DNA of 12,151 nt from Prevotella sp. GTDB taxonomy: Bacteria; Bacteroidota; Bacteroidia; Bacteroidales; Bacteroidaceae. Below the pieces are notes generated by a model. It was not told the origin of the DNA. It made no database searches and saw nothing but the letters and a program-made list of their open reading frames with translations. The DNA is taken from the NCBI GenBank assembly GCA_020026195.1, contig JAHHQW010000060.1, positions 1-12,151 on the forward strand, read 5' to 3'. Shown here in pieces: positions 7,434 through 12,151 of the stretch. Each line of letters opens with the position of its first letter. The first letter of the stretch is position 1. Position numbers and translations under genes: made by a program.

Positions 7434-8750
7434 ATGATACGTTTTTTAAAACATATATTCTTAATATTATTCATTTTTAATCTGTCAGCAGTAAATGCAC
7501 AGAACGGAACGGTTTCTACAACTCATAAGGTTGTAGAAGGCGAAACTATCTACAGCATCTCTCGCAGATACGGACTTACAAAGGATGAATTAAAGAATGC
7601 CAACCCTGGAATAATAGATTCTAATTATGGGGTGAAGGCTGGAAACGTCATCAATATTCCTGCAAAAAGAACAATAAATAACAGAAGAAACAACAATTCG
7701 ATAAACATCGGCGTAATGCTGCCTCTGAATAATAATTCGGCAGAGGGACGCGACATGGTGGAATATTATCGCGGAATACTTATGGCTTGCAACGAGCTAA
7801 AAAAAGAACATTACAACATTAACGTTCATGCATGGGACGTTTCTAAGCATGCTGACTTAGAAGCTGTTCTCAAAGAGCAGGGAGCATCAAACTGCAACAT
7901 AATATTTGGTCCGTATTATTCTCACCAGATTCCACGTCTCGGAACATTTGCAAGCACTCATAACATACGTCTTGCAATACCTCTTGCTCATGCCGGTAAT
8001 GAGATTCTGAACAACAGTCATGTATTCACACTCAGCGAATTTAATCCTATTTTCGAAGAAACTGCATGTAAGAAGTTATTCGGCTTATTTGGTAAGACCA
8101 ATCCTATAATCGTGGATTGTAACGATTCGGAGCATCCCAAAGGCGACTTCACCTCTACTGCCAGAAATTTCTTCGATCACGAAGACATAAAATACAGCAT
8201 AACAAACATAAACTCTGACGACAAGAAGTTTACAAAGGCTTTCAGAAAGAACAGACAGAACATCGTTATTCTCAATTCTGCCGGCATGAAGGCATTTGAC
8301 AAGGCTGTTACACGTATCAAGGCGGTAAAGAAAAGAAATCCGGAACTTAAGATTTCGATGATGGGCTACCACGAATGGTTCACATTCGAGAAGTACAGAA
8401 CTGCCGACTTTGCAGTCTGCGACGTGTATATTCCCACTTATTTCTACTACAATTCTCAGTCTACGGCAACAAGAAAGATTGAATCAGACTATTACAGATG
8501 GTTTAAGTCAAAAATGCTGCCGACGACACCCAAATATGCCCTGATGGGTTACGACCACGCAATGTATTTCATACGTGGTGTAAATCATTACGGCAGCAAT
8601 TTTAATGGTGCTAAGCATCAGAACGTTACGAACTACGTACAGATGCCGATGTATTTTGAAAAGGCTTCGCCAGAGGGCGGATATCGCAATGCAGCTTTCA
8701 TGTTTATTCACTATAAAAACGACCAGTCGATTGAATCGATCGCGTATTAA
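7434..8750 (+). CDS. LysM-domain protein with periplasmic-binding (type 1) fold
   Basis: 438 residues. The ATG at 7434 is chosen because it begins the signal peptide MIRFLKHIFLILFIFNLSAV and lies downstream of the promoter; a TTG in frame at 7398 would start inside that promoter. After the signal peptide (to about NAQ, 23) there is one LysM domain (about 31-77: HKVVEGETIYSISRRYGLT ... NPGI ... VKAGNVINIPA), which binds N-acetylglucosamine of peptidoglycan. An Asn/Arg-rich linker (79-88) leads to a domain (about 90-430) starting INIGVMLPLNNNSAEGRDMVEYYRG and NIIFGPYYSHQIPRLGTFA, typical of type 1 periplasmic binding folds related to amino-acid ABC binding proteins and to LpoA of E. coli. No ABC permease is nearby, so a structural or regulatory envelope role is more likely than import. 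It is the first gene of a three-gene operon. Confidence 0.85.
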   Translation: MIRFLKHIFLILFIFNLSAVNAQNGTVSTTHKVVEGETIYSISRRYGLTKDELKNANPGIIDSNYGVKAGNVINIPAKRTINNRRNNNSINIGVMLPLNNNSAEGRDMVEYYRGILMACNELKKEHYNINVHAWDVSKHADLEAVLKEQGASNCNIIFGPYYSHQIPRLGTFASTHNIRLAIPLAHAGNEILNNSHVFTLSEFNPIFEETACKKLFGLFGKTNPIIVDCNDSEHPKGDFTSTARNFFDHEDIKYSITNINSDDKKFTKAFRKNRQNIVILNSAGMKAFDKAVTRIKAVKKRNPELKISMMGYHEWFTFEKYRTADFAVCDVYIPTYFYYNSQSTATRKIESDYYRWFKSKMLPTTPKYALMGYDHAMYFIRGVNHYGSNFNGAKHQNVTNYVQMPMYFEKASPEGGYRNAAFMFIHYKNDQSIESIAY

Positions 8751-8753
8751 AAC

Positions 8754-9494
8754 ATGAAAAAGCTACTGACATTAATTCTTATCTTCACAGCAGTTGCAGC
8801 CAGTGCTCAGATTGGCGAACGACGCAATAACCTAAGCATAGGTGCCGGCGGCGGTTTCGTGATGTCTAACGTGGGATTCACTCCGAAAGTGAATCAAAAA
8901 ATGCATACTGGAATGATGGGAGGCGTTGCCATAAGATATGTATGCGAAAAATATTTCAAGAGCATCTGCTCCATATATGCTGAAGTTAATTACGCACGTA
9001 TCGGATGGACTGAAGATATCATAGACAACAATGATGCTCCGGTAATAAATCCTACGACAGGTGTTGCCGAGAAGTACTCAAGACACATGGATTACATACA
9101 GATTCCTCTGTTTGCAAACTTAGCATGGGGAAAGGAAGAAAAGGGATTCCAGTTCTTTTTCCGTGCCGGTCCGCAGGTAGGTTTCTGTATCGGTGAGACA
9201 ACGGAAAGCAACTTTAATTTTGCGGACCGTAACATGAACGACCGTTCTAACAAGGTGGTGGCTCAGGATACTATGAAGATTGAAAACAAATTCGACTATG
9301 GTATCGCCGCGGGATTAGGAATGGAATACTCAATACCCAGAGTGGGACACTTTCTTCTTGAAGGCCGCTACTACTATGGACTGGGAAACATCTATGGAAA
9401 CTCTAATAAGGACTACTTCGGTAAGTCTAATTTCGGAAACATAGTTATTAAATTAACTTACCTTTTTGACATCATAAAAACTAAATCTAAATAA
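8754..9494 (+). CDS. PorT-like outer-membrane beta-barrel protein
   Basis: 246 residues. A signal peptide (MKKLLTLILIFTAVAASAQ) precedes a small barrel of alternating strands: NLSIGAGGGFVMSNVGF near the start, SICSIYAEVNYARIGW, HMDYIQIPLFANLAWG, FQFFFRAGPQVGFCIG, YGIAAGLGMEYSI, FLLEGRYYYGLGNI, and IVIKLTYLFDI at the end. The pattern, with the YIQIPLF strand, marks the OMP_b-brl_2/PorT family of Bacteroidota. PorT itself is needed for type IX secretion in Porphyromonas, but many members have unknown roles, so no symbol is assigned. It starts 3 bp after the LysM gene's stop, so the two are surely co-transcribed and may form one envelope unit. The C-terminus (TKSK) is not the canonical aromatic end of classic barrels. 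Confidence 0.82.
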   Translation: MKKLLTLILIFTAVAASAQIGERRNNLSIGAGGGFVMSNVGFTPKVNQKMHTGMMGGVAIRYVCEKYFKSICSIYAEVNYARIGWTEDIIDNNDAPVINPTTGVAEKYSRHMDYIQIPLFANLAWGKEEKGFQFFFRAGPQVGFCIGETTESNFNFADRNMNDRSNKVVAQDTMKIENKFDYGIAAGLGMEYSIPRVGHFLLEGRYYYGLGNIYGNSNKDYFGKSNFGNIVIKLTYLFDIIKTKSK

Positions 9495-9502
9495 ATCAAA
9501 TT

Positions 9503-11170
9503 ATGTTTAAAGGACAACCAAAAGGACTTTATGCGTTGGCATTAGCCAACACAGGCGAGCGTTTCGGATACTATACCATGCTTGCCATTTTCACGTTATT
9601 CTTGCAGGCCAAATTCGGCTTTTCGGAAGCTCTGACAGGTACATACTTCTCAACCTTCCTTGCATTTGTTTATTTCTTGCCCCTTATCGGTGGTATCTTA
9701 GCCGACAAGTATGGTTACGGTAAGATGGTAAAACTCGGACTCGTTGTGATGTTCCTGGGTTATGTTTGTCTTGCTATCCCTACAGAAGCCGACACAATCG
9801 GTCTTATGAGCATGATCGGAGCTCTTGCCCTCATCTCTATCGGTACAGGTCTTTTCAAAGGTAACCTGCAGGTTATGGTAGGTAACCTTTATGACGATCC
9901 AAAGTACAGTGCTAAGCGTGATACAGCATTCTCTATCTTCTACATGGCTATCAACATCGGTGCTATGTTCGCACCTGCTGCAGCCACAAAGATGACAGAC
10001 TGGATGATGGCTAACGATGGTTTCTTCTACGATGGTAAGCTGCCCGCTATCTGCCACCAGGTAATGGAAGGTACAGCAACTCCCGAGAACCTTGCTATCC
10101 TGCACTCACAGATGAATGCAATGGGTACAACACTCGCTGACGGTGCTTTCGCTGATGCTTACATCCACAGTCTTTCACAGGCTTACAACTGGGGCTTCGC
10201 AATTGCATGTCTTTCACTGATTATCTCTGCAGCCATCTACTTCGGCTTCCGCAGCACATTCAAGCATGTTGAGAACAGCGAAAAGCAGGCTGCTGCCGAC
10301 AACGCTGCTCAGGAAGAAGAACTTACACCGCAGGAAACAAAACAGCGCGTTACAGCTCTTGTTCTCGTGTTCATCGTTGTTATTTTCTTCTGGATGGCAT
10401 TCCACCAGAACGGTCTTACACTGACATTCTTTGCTCGTGACTACACGGCTTCCGAGGCTACAGGTGCAACACGTATGCTGTTCAACATCGGTATCCTGAC
10501 AATGGCTGTTGTTTCTGTTTACTCTATCTTCGCTATCTTCGATAACGAGAACACAAAGAAGGCTAAGACTATTGCCGGTGTTATCCTCGTAGCATGTATC
10601 GCAGGTATAGCAGGTGTATACGGAACTCTCGACGAAGTTATCAAACTTCTTCCCCAGCAGTTCCAGCAGTTCAACCCGTTCTATGTTGTATCTCTTACTC
10701 CTGTATCTCTGGCTCTCTTCGGATGGCTTGCAAGCAAGGGTAAAGAACCTTCTGCACCTCGTAAGATTGCATACGGTATGGTTATCGCAGCCATCGCATA
10801 CTGCATCATGGTAATGGGCAGCATGGGTATGCCTACACCAGACGAACTGAAAGCTGACGCAAGTTCACTGACAAACCCCGCAAGTCCTAACTTGCTTGCT
10901 TCTACATACCTCGTACTTACATTCGCTGAGCTTCTGCTCTCACCGATGGGTATCTCATTCGTATCTAAGGTAGCTCCTCCAAAACTGAAGGGTCTTATGA
11001 TGGGTGGCTGGTTCGCAGCTACAGCTATCGGTAACTACGGTGTTCAGATTGCATCACTTCTCTGGGGTCCGTTACCTCTTATCTACATCTGGGGTATCCT
11101 CCTCGGTCTCTGTCTCGTTGCAGCTCTCTTCATGTTCTCTATCATGAAGCGTCTCGAGAAAGTTTGCTAA
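9503..11170 (+). CDS. POT/PTR2-family (proton-coupled peptide) MFS transporter, divergent
   Basis: 555 residues, inner-membrane protein with about 12-14 helices. The POT family imports di- and tripeptides with protons. Family marks are GERFGYYTMLAIFTLF (TM1), GLFKGNLQVMVGNLY (TM4), FSIFYMAINIGAMFAPA (143-159, signature 2), and FAELLLSPMGISFVSKVAPP..GLMMGGWF (TM10-11, with Glu476). Present are Glu19, Arg20, Lys119 and Glu476. Absent are the first Glu of ExxER (Asn16 instead), the Pro of FKPN (Gly120) and the Glu before Gln in TM7 (His301 in FHQNG). A loop of ~65 residues follows TM5 (about 163-228), where most bacterial members have a short one. It begins 8 bp after the PorT-like gene. Codon use is more biased (repeated GGT, CTT, GCT, ATC) than in the two genes before it, hinting at high expression. 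The substrate may be peptides or something else. Confidence 0.88.
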   Translation: MFKGQPKGLYALALANTGERFGYYTMLAIFTLFLQAKFGFSEALTGTYFSTFLAFVYFLPLIGGILADKYGYGKMVKLGLVVMFLGYVCLAIPTEADTIGLMSMIGALALISIGTGLFKGNLQVMVGNLYDDPKYSAKRDTAFSIFYMAINIGAMFAPAAATKMTDWMMANDGFFYDGKLPAICHQVMEGTATPENLAILHSQMNAMGTTLADGAFADAYIHSLSQAYNWGFAIACLSLIISAAIYFGFRSTFKHVENSEKQAAADNAAQEEELTPQETKQRVTALVLVFIVVIFFWMAFHQNGLTLTFFARDYTASEATGATRMLFNIGILTMAVVSVYSIFAIFDNENTKKAKTIAGVILVACIAGIAGVYGTLDEVIKLLPQQFQQFNPFYVVSLTPVSLALFGWLASKGKEPSAPRKIAYGMVIAAIAYCIMVMGSMGMPTPDELKADASSLTNPASPNLLASTYLVLTFAELLLSPMGISFVSKVAPPKLKGLMMGGWFAATAIGNYGVQIASLLWGPLPLIYIWGILLGLCLVAALFMFSIMKRLEKVC

Positions 11171-11198
11171 GCATTTTAGTTTAACTTACTATACAAAT

Positions 11199-11232
11199 AA
11201 AAATCCCTTCCATTGTTGCGGAAGGGATTTTT
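11199..11232 (+). terminator. Intrinsic terminator after the POT transporter
   Basis: Stem AAAAATCCCTTCC (11199-11211) with GGAAGGGATTTTT (11220-11232), an 8-base loop, and a T-rich tail on the plus strand. The A/T flanks also make it plausible as a two-way terminator for transcripts coming from the right. It lies 28 bp after the stop codon. Confidence 0.9.
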
Positions 11233-11275
11233 TATTATCTATATGTACGACATAAAGTAAACATACCTTATTCAG

Positions 11276-11351
11276 AAACTTTCGCAATTGCGTTTATAAA
11301 CTTTCGCAATTGCGTTTACAAACTTTCGCAATTGCGTTTACAAACTTTCGT
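11276..11351. repeat. 22-bp tandem repeat, about 3.4 copies, palindromic core
   Basis: The unit AAACTTTCGCAATTGCGTTTAC is repeated at 11276-11297 (last base T), 11298-11319 and 11320-11341, with a broken fourth copy AAACTTTCGT at 11342-11351. Each unit contains the perfect 10-bp palindrome CGCAATTGCG; the junctions form GTTTAYAAAC, a perfect palindrome at the first junction (GTTTATAAAC). Centres of the two palindrome types alternate about every 11 bp, close to one helical turn. The array lies between two convergent genes. There are no unique spacers, so it is not CRISPR. Possible roles are iterated protein-binding sites or a processing/terminating structure for the minus-strand transcript. 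Confidence 0.9.
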
Positions 11352-11384
11352 AATAACAAAAGATTTATGGAATTTGAAGAAGAA

Positions 11385-11945
11385 CTAATCTAATGCTATG
11401 CGTCTGGCACCGACATAACGCGAACTGTAATAATATTCGGACGAACGTGATATTATTACGCCTGTACCGCTGCTGGCATGAATAAATGAGAAGTTCTTTC
11501 CGTCAACATCGGTTACTATACCTACGTGACCTATATTTTTGCTACGGCGGCTGCCGCTGAAGAACACAAGGTCGCCTTTCTGCAAATTGTCACGACTTAC
11601 CGATATGCCCTGTGTATACTGGGTGCGAGAACTACGGTTAAGACGAACATTATTTAATTTATATACATAAGTGGTAAAGCCTGAACAATCGAAACGATTT
11701 GGTCCCATTGCACCCCTCGAATAACGCGCTCCTATATATTTCTTAGCAGTAGAAATGATGTCAAAGGCAAACTTTTCATAACGGTCATCTCCTACTTCTG
11801 CCGGCTTAAAAACCGGAAGATGATGCACATGAGCATGGGGCGAGAGTCTGTGCGGTAAATCATCAGGATGTAAATTCTGTGCTGAAGCTCCCGTAATACC
11901 TGCAAGACACAATGTAAATGATATAATTTTTTTCTTTACCTGCAC
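11385..11945 (-). CDS. NlpC/P60-family cell-wall peptidase
   Basis: 186 residues. Such enzymes cut peptide stems of peptidoglycan, usually between D-Glu and diaminopimelate, outside the inner membrane. A signal peptide (MQVKKKIISFTLCLAGITGASAQ) is followed by a His-rich linker (six His between residues 26 and 42), then the NlpC/P60 domain (about 60-186). The catalytic Cys is Cys87 in RFDCSGF, the His is His140 in GHVGIV, and the third polar residue is His156 in FIHAS. Other family marks are GARYSRGAMGPNRFDCSG and LQKGDLVFFSG. The start codon is GTG at 11945: an in-frame stop lies three codons upstream, and no ATG in frame precedes the signal peptide. A full promoter lies at 12024-12054. No SH3 or LysM targeting domain is present, so targeting may rely on the short linker or partners. 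It is convergent with the POT gene. Confidence 0.93.
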   Translation of the reverse strand: MQVKKKIISFTLCLAGITGASAQNLHPDDLPHRLSPHAHVHHLPVFKPAEVGDDRYEKFAFDIISTAKKYIGARYSRGAMGPNRFDCSGFTTYVYKLNNVRLNRSSRTQYTQGISVSRDNLQKGDLVFFSGSRRSKNIGHVGIVTDVDGKNFSFIHASSGTGVIISRSSEYYYSSRYVGARRIALD

Positions 11946-12023
11946 TATGTTTTAGATTTACATTAAACAATGTTGATACCGTATTCATAATTATGCAGCA
12001 GTTTCATGCATATTATGTGGCTG

Positions 12024-12054
12024 CAAATATAATTATTTACGATATTCAAAGCAA
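12024..12054 (-). promoter_or_regulatory. Promoter of the NlpC/P60 gene
   Basis: On the minus strand TTG (12052-12054), exactly 20 bp, then TATATTTG (12024-12031): a full -33/-7 match. Transcription should start near 12017, giving a leader of about 70 bases before the GTG at 11945. Upstream to the window end I see only AT-rich sequence. Confidence 0.72.
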
Positions 12055-12151
12055 GAAATAGACGGAAAAATAATGTTAATACTTTAATAACAATGTTACA
12101 TAGTCGTCCCTTAAAAATATATTTATCTATTGATGTTCAGTAATTTAGTCT

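Noticed and set aside
8754..9494. Calling the barrel the true type IX secretion component PorT
   Set aside because: The family contains many paralogues with other roles; synteny or a full type IX gene inventory is needed before using the symbol.
11276..11351. CRISPR-like repeat array
   Set aside because: Repeats are directly abutting with no unique spacers, and no cas gene is present in the window.

Overview
The window looks like a chromosomal stretch of a Bacteroidota bacterium, most likely Prevotella or a close relative. The evidence is a TonB-dependent receptor with an N-terminal carboxypeptidase-regulatory-like domain, a type IX secretion (type B) C-terminal sorting domain, a PorT-like barrel, start codons without clear Shine-Dalgarno sequences, and several TAnnTTTG promoter -7 boxes, two of them with a TTG exactly 20 bp upstream. 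No RNA gene, insertion sequence, integrase or CRISPR array is visible.

Layout. Positions 20-445 (minus) hold a short secreted protein with TPR-like helices that stops inside its third repeat and may be a truncated gene. Positions 446-973 are a gene-poor AT-rich stretch with a strong hairpin and smaller palindromes. A large TonB-dependent receptor (1036-3615, minus) follows with its own terminator. Then comes an apparent two-gene minus-strand operon: a type IX secretion cargo-like protein (6607-7332) followed 12 bp later by uvrA (3781-6594), closed by a strong terminator. From a divergent promoter pair near 7360-7408 a plus-strand operon runs the other way: a LysM plus periplasmic-binding-fold protein, a PorT-like outer-membrane barrel (3 bp gap) and a POT/PTR2-family transporter (8 bp gap), closed by a terminator at 11199-11232. 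A convergent minus-strand NlpC/P60 cell-wall peptidase (11385-11945) follows, and between the two lies a striking 22-bp tandem repeat with palindromic cores.

How the genes fit together. Apart from uvrA (nucleotide excision repair), nearly everything acts at the envelope: nutrient uptake across the outer membrane (TonB receptor) and inner membrane (POT transporter), peptidoglycan binding or cleavage (LysM protein, NlpC/P60 enzyme), an outer-membrane barrel, and a protein carrying a type IX secretion signal. I see no convincing new defence or mobile system. The most unexplained items are the 22-bp repeat array, the hairpin region at 576-763, the divergent POT-family motifs, and the LysM/binding-fold fusion next to the PorT-like barrel.
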